Below are positions 42,270 through 50,252 of a stretch of 64,000 nucleotides of DNA, piece by piece; within the stretch, counting starts at the first letter, position 1, and each line of letters starts with the position of its first letter. This DNA is from an uncultured Clostridia bacterium. Lineage in GTDB: Bacteria; Bacillota; Clostridia; Oscillospirales; Oscillospiraceae. The DNA is taken from contig CAKNRQ010000001.1 of the NCBI GenBank assembly GCA_930990965.1, positions 289,512 to 353,511 on the forward strand, given 5' to 3'. Position numbers and translations under genes: made by a program. The notes below the pieces were generated by a model, which had not been told where the DNA came from, searched no databases, and saw only the letters and a list, made by a program, of their open reading frames with translations.

Positions 42270-44786
42270 TTAGAATTCGCCCTCCACGAACCGCATGAGC
42301 ATCGCTGCGCACTGCGCGCGGGTCGCCGTGCCCTGAGGCTCAATGGTCGTGTCGGTCATGCCGGTGATGATGCCGTGCTCGACCGCCCATGCCATCGCTG
42401 TCTCGGCGTAATCGCTAACACTGTCCGCGTCAGTGAACGCGCTCAGCGAGTAGTCGCTGTCCGGCTCCCCGGCGTAGCGCCAGAGCATGGTCGCGAGCTG
42501 CTCGCGGGTGGCATAGCCGTTGGCGTTCTCGCCATCGCTCACACCGTTCGCCATTGCCCAGGTGCGAGCGGTTTCGAGCCAGTTCGTGCCGGTGACGGTC
42601 TCGCCGTCGACGCGGGCGAGGATAGCCCAGACCATCGCGCGGGTCATATTCGCGTTCGGCTCGAAGGTCGTGGTGCTTGTGCCGTCCATCAGGCCGTTGA
42701 CGTAGACGTAGACGACGTACTCGTAGAACCAGTCGCCGGGCTTGACGTCGGCGAACGGCAGGCTCGCACTTCCGTTGGTGAAGTACACGCGCACTGTCAC
42801 GTCGTGGTCGGGCATCTTGAAGCTGGTGCCAGAGATGCGCTCGCCATCGACGGTGATGTAATCCAGCTCGTAGCCCTCGTCAGGCGTTACGGTCACGGTG
42901 ATGGTGCTGCCTGCCGAAGCGTTGCTGAGGCTCGTCCTGGCTTCGCCGCCCTCACCTACGATAAGCTCGATGTCATACATGTCGGGGATGGTAGGCTCAC
43001 TGAATGTGTAAGCTATAGAAGCAGAATCAATGGGGTAATACGCTATATCGCCAACCTTTATGGTTGCTGTAATAAATACTTCGTAAACTCCGTTTTCAGT
43101 TACTTCGAGCGTTTTTCCAGTCGCGCCGCTTATCAGTTCCCCATTCATGTACCACTGATAGGTAAAAGCTGCGTCTATTTCGGGATTAGTGGTTGCCGTC
43201 AGAGTCACTGTACTGCCAACCAGGGCATTTGTCCTGTCAGCAGTCACTTTGGCATTTAGGGCCGGCATATTAGGGAGCGTTATATCTTCGTCGATAATGT
43301 ATACTGCACCTTCGGTTATTTCGCTCTGTACATCTTCGGCATCAGAGTAATAATAGGTCTTACCTTCATTGTCCACAGCCGCAACTGCAACGTCGGCGGA
43401 TACAGTCACGGTCGTTTTGGACGCCGAAGTTGTCAGTACGTTTGTTCCGTTATAATTATCGAGTTTCGAACTGCTCTCGCTTTTCGCAGTTGTCACCTGT
43501 ACAGCGGCCTTTCCCTCTGCTGCTTCAAGGTTCCCGCCAGCAACAGTTATGTTCGTTTCCTGAGCCTCAGTGTCCTCTGTATTGTACACCGTGACGGCGT
43601 TCCCGTTCACACTCTCCAGCGTTCCGCCGGTGATATTTACGGTTATATTCGGACTGGTTGCATACTGGCCTTCGCTTTCGCCGTACATCTGCGATGTAAT
43701 AAGGAGCGCAGACCCCTCCGCCGCGGCTATGCCGGATTCTGGTGCCGAATCGCTGTAATTTCCTATACCTAGGATAACTGCGTTACCGCTTATATTGATT
43801 TCGCCCATTCTAGCCTGAATCGCCGTTGCACCTTCTACAACAGCGTTGCCGCCTATTGTAAGCTCGCCATCCATAGGCCAGTAGATGCCGGTTTCTATCT
43901 CAGATTTCAAGGTTCCCCCTGTAATCTCGGCACTGCACCCGGCAGACTGCAGGTTATTTCCAGACAGGGCAAAGCCACCATTGGAAGTAATGATTCCTCC
44001 GGTCATGGTAAGCGTGGAATGAACAGCGTCAGGTGTGTTATTATCAGGGTAATTAGCTAGTATAACCCCAAACTTCCCAGTTATTGAAGCGTTGTCCTGG
44101 ATAGTAACATCGCCACCAGAAGCCTTTACGGCGTATGATTCACTTGATACTTTTGCGTTACCGGATATAACTACCTCGGAGTTAACATCCGCATACACCC
44201 CGGTAGTTGTGCCGCTTACCTGTGCGTTACCGGTAATCGTCACATGGGAATTATCATCCACATATACCCCATACTTATTGCCGGACAGCTCACCGCCATT
44301 AATAATTGTGGTTCCGCCGTTTGCAGTTGTGACAGCACGAATTTTGCCAACAATTTCGCCAGAATTGATAGTCATGTTTCCGGTATTATAGACTGCCTGG
44401 TTTGCCATAATCAGACTTGAAGAATCTATTTTGCCGCCTTCTCCAGCATTTATTGTAAGTGTCCCTTTGTTATTTATAGCTCCACTTGTACCTGCCACAT
44501 CATTTATCTTCACTGTATATGTGTTTAGGTTGAGCGTAACCGTCTTTTCTGCAGGGATAACGAGGCAGTCAACGCCTTTGTTAATTGTCACATCTGCTAC
44601 CAGTTCGATAGTGTCTTCAGACTCTATTGCATTAACCGCGTCGGCCAAGGTATCATAATAAAGCCCGTTTACCAATGCAACGGAGGTTTCCGTCTGCTCC
44701 GCACTGCCATCCGCCAGCGCCGTGACCGTACCAAGTGCGAACACCAGGCACACAGCTAACAGCGCTGTGAGTATGCGTTTCTTCAT
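42270..44786 (-). CDS. Secreted SLH-domain surface protein carried by the prophage
   Basis: 838 residues from ATG 44786 (AAGGAG upstream). Signal peptide KKRILTALLAVCLVFALG, cleaved near ALADG. Residues ~40-480 are right-handed beta-helix-like repeats of the pattern GG/NG-x-I-x-I-x-G-x-A; then an Ig-like domain (TYQWYMNGELISGATG), an InlB/bacterial-repeat type unit (TPDEGYELDYITVDG) and about two SLH repeats at the C terminus (PFADVKPGDWFYEYV, FTDADSVSDYAETAMAWAV) that bind secondary cell-wall polymer. The 3' ~750 bases are much more GC-rich than the rest. It lies between lysis and repressor genes with its own promoter, so it is probably expressed in the lysogen. Confidence 0.85.
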   Translation of the reverse strand: MKKRILTALLAVCLVFALGTVTALADGSAEQTETSVALVNGLYYDTLADAVNAIESEDTIELVADVTINKGVDCLVIPAEKTVTLNLNTYTVKINDVAGTSGAINNKGTLTINAGEGGKIDSSSLIMANQAVYNTGNMTINSGEIVGKIRAVTTANGGTTIINGGELSGNKYGVYVDDNSHVTITGNAQVSGTTTGVYADVNSEVVISGNAKVSSESYAVKASGGDVTIQDNASITGKFGVILANYPDNNTPDAVHSTLTMTGGIITSNGGFALSGNNLQSAGCSAEITGGTLKSEIETGIYWPMDGELTIGGNAVVEGATAIQARMGEINISGNAVILGIGNYSDSAPESGIAAAEGSALLITSQMYGESEGQYATSPNITVNITGGTLESVNGNAVTVYNTEDTEAQETNITVAGGNLEAAEGKAAVQVTTAKSESSSKLDNYNGTNVLTTSASKTTVTVSADVAVAAVDNEGKTYYYSDAEDVQSEITEGAVYIIDEDITLPNMPALNAKVTADRTNALVGSTVTLTATTNPEIDAAFTYQWYMNGELISGATGKTLEVTENGVYEVFITATIKVGDIAYYPIDSASIAYTFSEPTIPDMYDIELIVGEGGEARTSLSNASAGSTITVTVTPDEGYELDYITVDGERISGTSFKMPDHDVTVRVYFTNGSASLPFADVKPGDWFYEYVVYVYVNGLMDGTSTTTFEPNANMTRAMVWAILARVDGETVTGTNWLETARTWAMANGVSDGENANGYATREQLATMLWRYAGEPDSDYSLSAFTDADSVSDYAETAMAWAVEHGIITGMTDTTIEPQGTATRAQCAAMLMRFVEGEF

Positions 44787-44830
44787 ACCTATTCTCCTTT
44801 TCAAAAAATTTCTCTATAAGCCAAGACTTC

Positions 44831-44870
44831 TCACTTCATCCCAGATGAAGTGAATGGCGCTAGCGCCATT
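44831..44870 (-). promoter_or_regulatory. Two tandem hairpins in the leader of the SLH gene
   Basis: A 10-bp stem with three-base loop (44831-44840 and 44844-44853) touches an 18-base perfect palindrome (44853-44870). Both lie in the untranslated leader between the promoter at 44887-44915 and the start codon at 44786. They may stabilise the message or bind a regulator. Confidence 0.5.
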
Positions 44871-44886
44871 ATTGTCTTTATAAGCA

Positions 44887-44915
44887 ACTTTATCACAAAA
44901 GCTAATTTTCGTCAA
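44887..44915 (-). promoter_or_regulatory. Promoter of the SLH gene
   Basis: On the - strand TTGACG (44910-44915), 17 bases, TAAAGT (44887-44892). Places the start of transcription about 95 bases before the coding region. Standard vegetative sigma factor spacing, so it should be active in the lysogen. Confidence 0.6.
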
Positions 44916-44935
44916 TGAAAATAAAGGTAATAATC

Positions 44936-44965
44936 AAGCGGGTCAGCAAAAGCCAACCCGCTTTT
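44936..44965 (-). terminator. Terminator between regulator and SLH gene
   Basis: 8-bp stem AAGCGGGT / ACCCGCTT (44936-44943, 44956-44963) with an inner GC pair. On the - strand the following bases are T-rich but interrupted. It follows the regulator gene that ends at 44972. Confidence 0.6.
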
Positions 44966-44971
44966 ATGCGT

Positions 44972-45646
44972 TTATTCTGTGTCCTGCTCATTATTATAAC
45001 GATACTTCTTCGGCGTGTACTTTTTGTTCTTCTCTCGCGCTTCCCAATATGCATCAGAGATGGACTTCATAACACCGTCCATCGCGTCTTCGCTTAAGAC
45101 TCCACCTGCGAACATGCCACGCAGTTCAGTTACAAGTTCCTTAACGTCCCTGGCGGCTTTAGCCCCTCCGCGTTCTCGTGCGTCGGCTATATATGCGTCG
45201 GTATTGCCTGGAGAAGGTTGCCCAACTACAGTATACTCCTCTTCGTCATCGTAAAGGGTTTCAAGCGGGACATTAAAATAGGCGGCAATCTTTCTTAGGG
45301 TTTTATCTTGTGGCGCAACTCCGTTCTTCCACCTTTTATCGTACACGCCTGCAAGCCCTAGCTCTTTCAAAACATCCTTTGGATCTTTCTTATTTTTCTT
45401 GCACAGACTGCTCCACTTATCATAGAAATTTGAGGTGCGCATATGAGGGTCAAAAGCGTCGGCAAAACCCTTTGCCCCCAAATAGGCCTCAATTTTATCC
45501 AGGGTAATTCTTCTGGGGATCATACCTTCTCTCCAGCGTACAACATTGGTATAACTCATCCCCATATCGGCAATTGCCTGCCGCTCCGTCACACCTTTCT
45601 TCTCACACAGCTCTCTCCACGCCTTGTAGAAACGTGTTAAAGCCAT
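44972..45646 (-). CDS. XRE-family regulator with two helix-turn-helix domains
   Basis: 224 residues from ATG 45646 (GGGGTG upstream). Two helix-turn-helix units: residues ~10-60 (TERQAIADMGMSYTNVVRW) and ~80-130 (DPKDVLKELGLAGVYDKRWKNG...TLRKIAAYF). The C-terminal ~75 residues (RGGAKAARDVKELVTELRGMFAGG, EKNKKYTPKKY) are about three-quarters identical to the C terminus of the repressor at 46276. Has its own promoter. Likely DNA-binding, cytoplasmic; may act with or against the main repressor. Confidence 0.8.
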   Translation of the reverse strand: MALTRFYKAWRELCEKKGVTERQAIADMGMSYTNVVRWREGMIPRRITLDKIEAYLGAKGFADAFDPHMRTSNFYDKWSSLCKKNKKDPKDVLKELGLAGVYDKRWKNGVAPQDKTLRKIAAYFNVPLETLYDDEEEYTVVGQPSPGNTDAYIADARERGGAKAARDVKELVTELRGMFAGGVLSEDAMDGVMKSISDAYWEAREKNKKYTPKKYRYNNEQDTE

Positions 45647-45676
45647 ATTGTACACCCCTTATTACTTGATACAGAA

Positions 45677-45705
45677 AGTATATCACAAGTCTAATGAATT
45701 GACAA
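45677..45705 (-). promoter_or_regulatory. Promoter of the double-HTH regulator gene
   Basis: On the - strand TTGTCA (45700-45705), 17 bases, TATACT (45677-45682). The spacer contains AATTCATTAGACTTGTGA, with no clear palindrome. Confidence 0.6.
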
Positions 45706-45759
45706 GTAGATATTTTAATGGGCCGTGTTTAACTTTTGCTGCATTTAAATGTCAGTAGC

Positions 45760-46272
45760 TTAGTTCTTCAGGAAGTCACTTCGATGTTCAGGCGTACGTA
45801 GATTATAGCCGCATTGGCTGAGATGAGCTATCTTCAGAGCCATAAGGTTTATATCTGTATCCATAGCGTTTGCAATTTGCTCGGTCGTATACCCATACTG
45901 GTATACATACTCCAGCGTTTCCTCGCTATCCAGCAGAATTTCGGCGGCAACGATATTGGCTTCGTACTCCGGTCGGGTACTCATATCGTAGAGCATAAAT
46001 TCTTGGAGCGCACCAGCCTTCGCTAAGTCTCGATGTAGCTGGTCGTGGCCAATTTCGTGCGCACAAACTATGCGCAAAGTTCTTTCAGGTAGATCCCTGT
46101 TGAGAAAAATAAATCTGTTGCGTTTTATTACCATATACATGCCCTTGAGCGAATTATATCTATCACATAGCTTAACAGATATGCCAAGGCCAGTGGCAAT
46201 TTGGAACGGGTCTCGTGTTCCAAAGCGTTTAACGAGTCGTTCACCTACAACAGTAAGCTGTTGTGCGTTCAT
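45760..46272 (-). CDS. ImmA/IrrE-type metallopeptidase
   Basis: 170 residues with the zinc motif HEIGH at 72-76 in CAHEIGHDQLHRD and a further acidic residue in EYEANIVAAEILL, the COG2856 layout. In Bacillus ICEBs1 and related phages such proteases cut the immunity repressor on DNA damage and so induce the element. It starts three bases after the repressor gene stop and has GGAGGAG upstream, so the two are coupled. The XRE protein at 46276 is its likely target. Confidence 0.87.
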   Translation of the reverse strand: MNAQQLTVVGERLVKRFGTRDPFQIATGLGISVKLCDRYNSLKGMYMVIKRNRFIFLNRDLPERTLRIVCAHEIGHDQLHRDLAKAGALQEFMLYDMSTRPEYEANIVAAEILLDSEETLEYVYQYGYTTEQIANAMDTDINLMALKIAHLSQCGYNLRTPEHRSDFLKN

Positions 46273-46275
46273 GGC

Positions 46276-46701
46276 TTACTCCTCCGTTGTGTCCCCTTGC
46301 TCCTTGAGATATTTCTTGGGTGTATACTTCTTATTCTTCTCCTTTGCTTCCCAATAAGCTTCGGAGATAGATTTCATCACGCCGTCCAAAGCATCCTCAC
46401 TTAATGTGCCGCCAGCGAACATGCCTCGAACCTCGCTGACAAGAGCGTCTACATCTCTAGCAGCTTTGATCCCACCGCGTTCTTGGGCATCGGCTATGTA
46501 TGTGTCAGCACCACTAAGCAAGTAGTCCACCGAGGTGTTTAGAGCTTCAGCAAGCTTACGAGCGGTATCGGCAGTTGGATAGCGCTGTCCGCTCTCCAGG
46601 TACGCTATTGCTCTTACACCAAGGCCAGCAGCATTTGCCAGCTCTTTTTGAGTCAGGCCAAGCTCCTGCCTTTTCGCTCTAAGCTGTTCATTAAATGCCA
46701 T
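46276..46701 (-). CDS. Phage repressor, XRE family (CI-like)
   Basis: 141 residues. N-terminal helix-turn-helix LGLTQKELANAAGLGVRAIAYLESGQRYP (read as the standard XRE fold, residues 12-60), then DYLLSGAD and a C-terminal ~70-residue tail (MFAGGTLSEDALDGVMKSI, EKNKKYTPKKY) shared with the regulator at 44972. It is divergent from the polymerase gene and has an operator in the shared promoter region. No S24 self-cleavage domain, so inactivation probably depends on the adjacent protease. Confidence 0.85.
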   Translation of the reverse strand: MAFNEQLRAKRQELGLTQKELANAAGLGVRAIAYLESGQRYPTADTARKLAEALNTSVDYLLSGADTYIADAQERGGIKAARDVDALVSEVRGMFAGGTLSEDALDGVMKSISEAYWEAKEKNKKYTPKKYLKEQGDTTEE

Positions 46702-46737
46702 ATGTCTCTCTCCTTCATAGAGCGGCTTAATCTGCTA

Positions 46738-46766
46738 TTGACAAGCACGCAAGTTCATGTTAGTAT
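46738..46766 (+). promoter_or_regulatory. Promoter of the Y-family polymerase cassette
   Basis: TTGACA (46738-46743), 17 bases, TAGTAT (46761-46766). The -10 box lies inside the palindromic operator 46753-46770, so repressor binding would block it. Confidence 0.7.
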
Positions 46767-46770
46767 GAAC
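46753..46770. promoter_or_regulatory. Palindromic operator
   Basis: GTTCAT-N6-ATGAAC, an exact dyad covering the spacer and -10 box of the polymerase promoter. A further half-site TGTTCATG is at 46784-46791, near the start of repressor transcription. Probable binding sites of the XRE repressor. Confidence 0.6.
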
Positions 46771-46796
46771 ACAGATGCACAACTGTTCATGTCTGC

Positions 46797-46825
46797 ATAT
46801 TAGCACAGTCAACCACGTCTGTCAA
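46797..46825 (-). promoter_or_regulatory. Promoter of the repressor-protease operon
   Basis: On the - strand TTGACA (46820-46825), 17 bases, TAATAT (46797-46802). It mirrors the opposing promoter: GCTATTGACA at 46734 and its exact inverted copy at 46820-46829. The two promoters face each other and overlap in the operator region. Confidence 0.65.
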
Positions 46826-46846
46826 TAGCTAATTGGAGGTATGGGC

Positions 46847-48082
46847 ATGGACAGGATAATATTACATTGCGACATGAACAATTTCTACGCCTCGGTGGAG
46901 TGTATGCTGCGACCTGAATTGCGAGACAAGCCTGTCGCCGTTTGTGGCTCTGTGGAGGAGCGACACGGTATTGTATTGGCTAAAAACTATAAGGCTAAGG
47001 CGTATGGAGTTAAAACCGCTGAAGCAATATGGCAAGCCAAACAAAAGTGCCCTAACCTCGTAATTGTCGAACCGCATTATGAGCAGTACCTTCGCTTCTC
47101 GAAACTGGCGAGGGAAATCTATTCACGCTACACTGACCGCATTGAGCCTTACGGTATGGACGAATGTTGGCTGGATATCACAGGCTGCACTCGTGGCAGA
47201 AGCGGATTTGAAATTGCCGACGAGATACGTCGAACTGTAAAGTTTGAGCTAGGACTTACGATTTCGGTCGGGGTGAGCTTCAACAAAATTTTTGCTAAGC
47301 TAGGCAGCGACCTGAAGAAGCCTGATGCAATAACTGTTATTGAGCGAGCTAGTTTTCGCGAAATCGTTTGGCCGCTTGACGCTTCCGAGATGCTTGGAGT
47401 TGGCAGGTCTACTACTCGTAAACTGCTATACTACGGAATACATACAATCGGCGAATTGGCGAACGCCCCTGAGGAGCTATTGAAGCATATCGCTGGCAAA
47501 AATGGTCTTGCGCTGAAACGGTACGCATCCGGTGAAGACTACTCCCCAGTTACACACCAAGACTATGTAATGCCAATCAAGAGTATTGGACACGGTATTA
47601 CAACCATTCAAGACCTTGAAAACAGCGCTGAGGTATGGTCTATTATGCTGGAGCTGTCACAGGATATAGGTTCCAAGCTTATGAAAAATAAGAAACGCGC
47701 CGGTGGTGTTGCTATCAGCATACGAGACAACGAATTGTTTTCTAAGGAATGGCAGTGCCAGCTCAGCCTGCCTACTCAAAGTCCGTCCTATATAGCAAAG
47801 GCCGCGTTCGAGCTTTTTGTCCGCGGGTACGGATGGGCTCGTCCCATACGTTCGGTTACTGTGCGCGCCATCTATCTCACAGACAGTGACGCTCCTATTC
47901 AGTACAATGTTTGGACAGACCCTGAGAAATTAGAAAAGCGTGAACGCTTGGATTTGGCTGTAGAAGCGATACGAAATAGGTTTGGCAAAGACGCTATACG
48001 CAATGCTGTACTGCTAATGCCAATGAAGTTGCCTGAGGAACGTAGAGTAGAACTGGTCATGCCTACAGGTATGGTAAGCTGA
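46847..48082 (+). CDS. dinB: Y-family DNA polymerase (DinB/UmuC type)
   Basis: 411 residues from ATG 46847 (GGAGG eight bases upstream). LHCDMNNFYASVE and YGMDECWLDITG hold the catalytic acidic residues of translesion polymerases; ISVGVSFNKIFAKLGSDLKKP and the later little-finger domain complete the family. It copies past DNA damage with low fidelity. It begins a three-gene set opposite the phage repressor, so prophage induction should switch it on. The C-terminal clamp-binding motif is not obvious. Gene symbol used in the broad sense; the subfamily may be the UV-damage-repair type of Gram-positive mobile elements. Confidence 0.9.
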   Translation: MDRIILHCDMNNFYASVECMLRPELRDKPVAVCGSVEERHGIVLAKNYKAKAYGVKTAEAIWQAKQKCPNLVIVEPHYEQYLRFSKLAREIYSRYTDRIEPYGMDECWLDITGCTRGRSGFEIADEIRRTVKFELGLTISVGVSFNKIFAKLGSDLKKPDAITVIERASFREIVWPLDASEMLGVGRSTTRKLLYYGIHTIGELANAPEELLKHIAGKNGLALKRYASGEDYSPVTHQDYVMPIKSIGHGITTIQDLENSAEVWSIMLELSQDIGSKLMKNKKRAGGVAISIRDNELFSKEWQCQLSLPTQSPSYIAKAAFELFVRGYGWARPIRSVTVRAIYLTDSDAPIQYNVWTDPEKLEKRERLDLAVEAIRNRFGKDAIRNAVLLMPMKLPEERRVELVMPTGMVS

Positions 48083-48095
48083 GGAGGATAGATAT

Positions 48096-48407
48096 ATGAT
48101 AGACGCACACAGCTTTGATAAACACCCAATTTTCAACGGAAAGAACATGATAGGATTAGGGAATTATTCTTTACGTAATCCGCTATGTCTGATAGCCAAT
48201 GGTGATAACAACTTCTTATCGTATGGCATTGCCGAAAATTCATTGCTGATAGTTGACCCAGAGCAGCCGTTTGAAGATGGCAAACTTAGTGCCCTCCGCA
48301 AAATTAATCCAGTTGCTGGTGAACCTCTTTTCAAGCTGTCTGTATCTTTGATAGGCGGTTATGAGTACGCTGGACGTGTTTTTCTAACTATCAACCAATA
48401 TGAGTAG
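48096..48407 (+). CDS. Polymerase-linked small protein
   Basis: 103 residues, 13 bases after the polymerase, with GGAGGATAG upstream. Beta-rich, contains DGKLSALRKINPVAGEPLFKLS and YEYAGRVFLTINQYE. Proteins of this kind often follow Y-family polymerase genes in Clostridia, which suggests a joint role in lesion bypass or its control. No catalytic residues seen. Confidence 0.55.
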   Translation: MIDAHSFDKHPIFNGKNMIGLGNYSLRNPLCLIANGDNNFLSYGIAENSLLIVDPEQPFEDGKLSALRKINPVAGEPLFKLSVSLIGGYEYAGRVFLTINQYE

Positions 48408-48420
48408 GAGAAAAGCAGAC

Positions 48421-48675
48421 ATGGAGAAACGGTTTTATAAGGTCTATGTGCCTGTCACTCTCGATGTTGATTCTGACGGAAACATCTACCCTCGCTCCAT
48501 TGTGTGGGAAGACGGCCATGTTTACGAAATAGATCGCTTAAAGTATCGCTGCCGCGCTGCATCCACTAAAGTCGGTGGATGTGGCATGCGTTACACAGTG
48601 ATGATTGAGGGTAAGGAAACATATCTGTTCGAGGAAGACGGCAGATGGTTTGTGGAAGCTAAAGACGCGAGCTAA
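48421..48675 (+). CDS. Polymerase-linked small protein (second)
   Basis: 84 residues from ATG 48421; an upstream in-frame ATG 48400 overlaps the previous stop and is possible. Beta-rich, with VTLDVDSDGNIYPRSIVWEDG and a C-terminal FEEDGRWFVEAK. Third gene of the polymerase set, closed by a terminator that overlaps its 3' end. Function unknown. Confidence 0.6.
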   Translation: MEKRFYKVYVPVTLDVDSDGNIYPRSIVWEDGHVYEIDRLKYRCRAASTKVGGCGMRYTVMIEGKETYLFEEDGRWFVEAKDAS

Positions 48676-48691
48676 GAAAGCTTGCGTCTTT
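48661..48691 (+). terminator. Terminator of the polymerase cassette
   Basis: 13-bp stem with one G-T pair (48661-48673 and 48679-48691), loop AAGAA, then TACATTCTTTG. Begins within the last codons of the preceding gene. Confidence 0.75.
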
Positions 48692-48763
48692 ACATTCTTT
48701 GCCTTGTGTCGTATTATTGTGTTGTACTGTATTAAGTAATATGTATTAAAGGAGCGATCACAT

Positions 48764-50149
48764 ATGTCAGAACCCAATGAGAATAGTTTACCTCCTGGCG
48801 CAAGGAAGCTATTACCAAAAGAAGGTGCACACGAAGTTACTTCAATAGTTGCTTATCTTATAGGCGTGCCCAAGCGCATTTTTGAAAACGATTTTGAACC
48901 ACTGGAGTTAGATGTCTTTACATCTTTGGAGAAAAATAAGAACGCACGAATAATAAGGCACCTATGTATCTTAAGAACATCTATAGAGCGCAATTACAAA
49001 TACATAAATCAGGAGATGAAATTCAATTATAAAAGCCTTTTATCACTAACAGAATACGTGCCCTATGATAGCATAAATCAACTCAGCATAGATGGCATCA
49101 GTTTTATTAAAAATACCAGTACAGAACCTAGACATCACATAATTGAGATCAATCGAATCATTTCAGACAGAATTAATAATTGCAAAGACTTGTTCCCCAT
49201 CTGGCTTAATTGGCAATACCTAAGAGAGCTCTTTGTTATGCCTAACGGCCTCACCGAGCAGGGCACAAAAATTGCGGCAGACACCTTCTACTCTAATATG
49301 TCTTACTACCCCTATCAGATGTATATTAACTGGGAGCCAAGAGATACGGGTAACATCTTATACAACGACATGAAGTTTGTAACTCTCCTTTACGAACTTC
49401 ACAATGACTATTTTACTGACACAAGTAAGATTTCGGATGCGCCGAGTTATGTAAAAAGCAACATATATGATTTCATTGACGATAGCTCCAAACTTGTAAT
49501 GGTCGTAGATTGTGAAAACTCAGATCCGTATAAACTATGCGCCGTATTTAAAAACCTCAGTACCTTCTACACATATAAAATATCTAAGATAATCCTATTC
49601 GATGATATTCATACAGTCTCAGCATGGCGGATATTAGAGCAATACACTCAAATACCCATTGAGCACATTACAGTCGAAAGGGTCAAAAGTTCAAAATCAC
49701 TCGTAGATATTAAACTAACCGTCAGGGCATGTCAGGAACATTATCAGAACGGCGTAGATTCATTTATTATAGTCTCTAGCGATTCAGATTATTGGGGTCT
49801 CATATCATCCTTGCCAACAGCACATTTTCTCGTAATGATAGAACGTGAAAAGTGCGGTGTCGATATGAAAGAGGCAATGCTAGGCTCCGGCATATTTTAC
49901 TGTTACATAGATGATTTTAATGCACGTGGTGCTGACGAGATAAAGGCAGCGGCACTTTTCAGGGAGCTCAACCATCGAATAACTCAATCGCTAAATTTGA
50001 ACATGAAACAACTGCTTGATTCGGCTCTATTGGCTACTCGAATTGAAATGAACAAAGTGGAATATCAGCAGTTCTTTGACAGGCACATTAAACCTATGGA
50101 TGTTTCAATCGGCGAAGATGGTATTGTGAGGCTAGAGCTAAAAAGATAA
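48764..50149 (+). CDS. NYN/PIN-like domain protein, cargo candidate
   Basis: 461 residues behind AAAGGAG. Residues ~245-370 form a NYN (LabA-like) nuclease fold: VMVVDCENSDP with D249, and VSSDSDYWGL with D340 and D342, the acidic residues that bind metal in PIN-like RNases. The N-terminal ~240 residues are helical with no recognised domain; the last ~70 residues may form a small winged helix (MKQLLDSALLATRIEMNKVEYQQFF). Base composition is more AT-rich than its neighbours, and it stands alone between two terminators in the cargo zone near the prophage end. RNA processing or phage defence is possible; substrate unknown. Confidence 0.65.
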   Translation: MSEPNENSLPPGARKLLPKEGAHEVTSIVAYLIGVPKRIFENDFEPLELDVFTSLEKNKNARIIRHLCILRTSIERNYKYINQEMKFNYKSLLSLTEYVPYDSINQLSIDGISFIKNTSTEPRHHIIEINRIISDRINNCKDLFPIWLNWQYLRELFVMPNGLTEQGTKIAADTFYSNMSYYPYQMYINWEPRDTGNILYNDMKFVTLLYELHNDYFTDTSKISDAPSYVKSNIYDFIDDSSKLVMVVDCENSDPYKLCAVFKNLSTFYTYKISKIILFDDIHTVSAWRILEQYTQIPIEHITVERVKSSKSLVDIKLTVRACQEHYQNGVDSFIIVSSDSDYWGLISSLPTAHFLVMIEREKCGVDMKEAMLGSGIFYCYIDDFNARGADEIKAAALFRELNHRITQSLNLNMKQLLDSALLATRIEMNKVEYQQFFDRHIKPMDVSIGEDGIVRLELKR

Positions 50150-50151
50150 TA

Positions 50152-50190
50152 CCACAAAAAGAGCACCCCATGAACTGGGGTGCTCTACTC
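50152..50190. terminator. Bidirectional terminator
   Basis: Perfect 11-bp stem AGAGCACCCCA / TGGGGTGCTCT (50160-50170, 50176-50186), loop TGAAC. The A-run 50156-50160 gives a T-run on the - strand, ending the converging gene at 50253; on the + strand it follows the NYN gene. Confidence 0.85.
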
Positions 50191-50252
50191 TTGTAGCTAA
50201 ACTATGAGTTAACGCCGAATTGCATCTCTATCAGAACAAGCGGTTGTAAATA

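Noticed and set aside
46753..46791. LexA box controlling the polymerase
   Set aside because: The dyad GTTCAT-N6-ATGAAC does not fit the Gram-positive LexA consensus (GAAC-N4-GTTC); a phage repressor operator is more likely.
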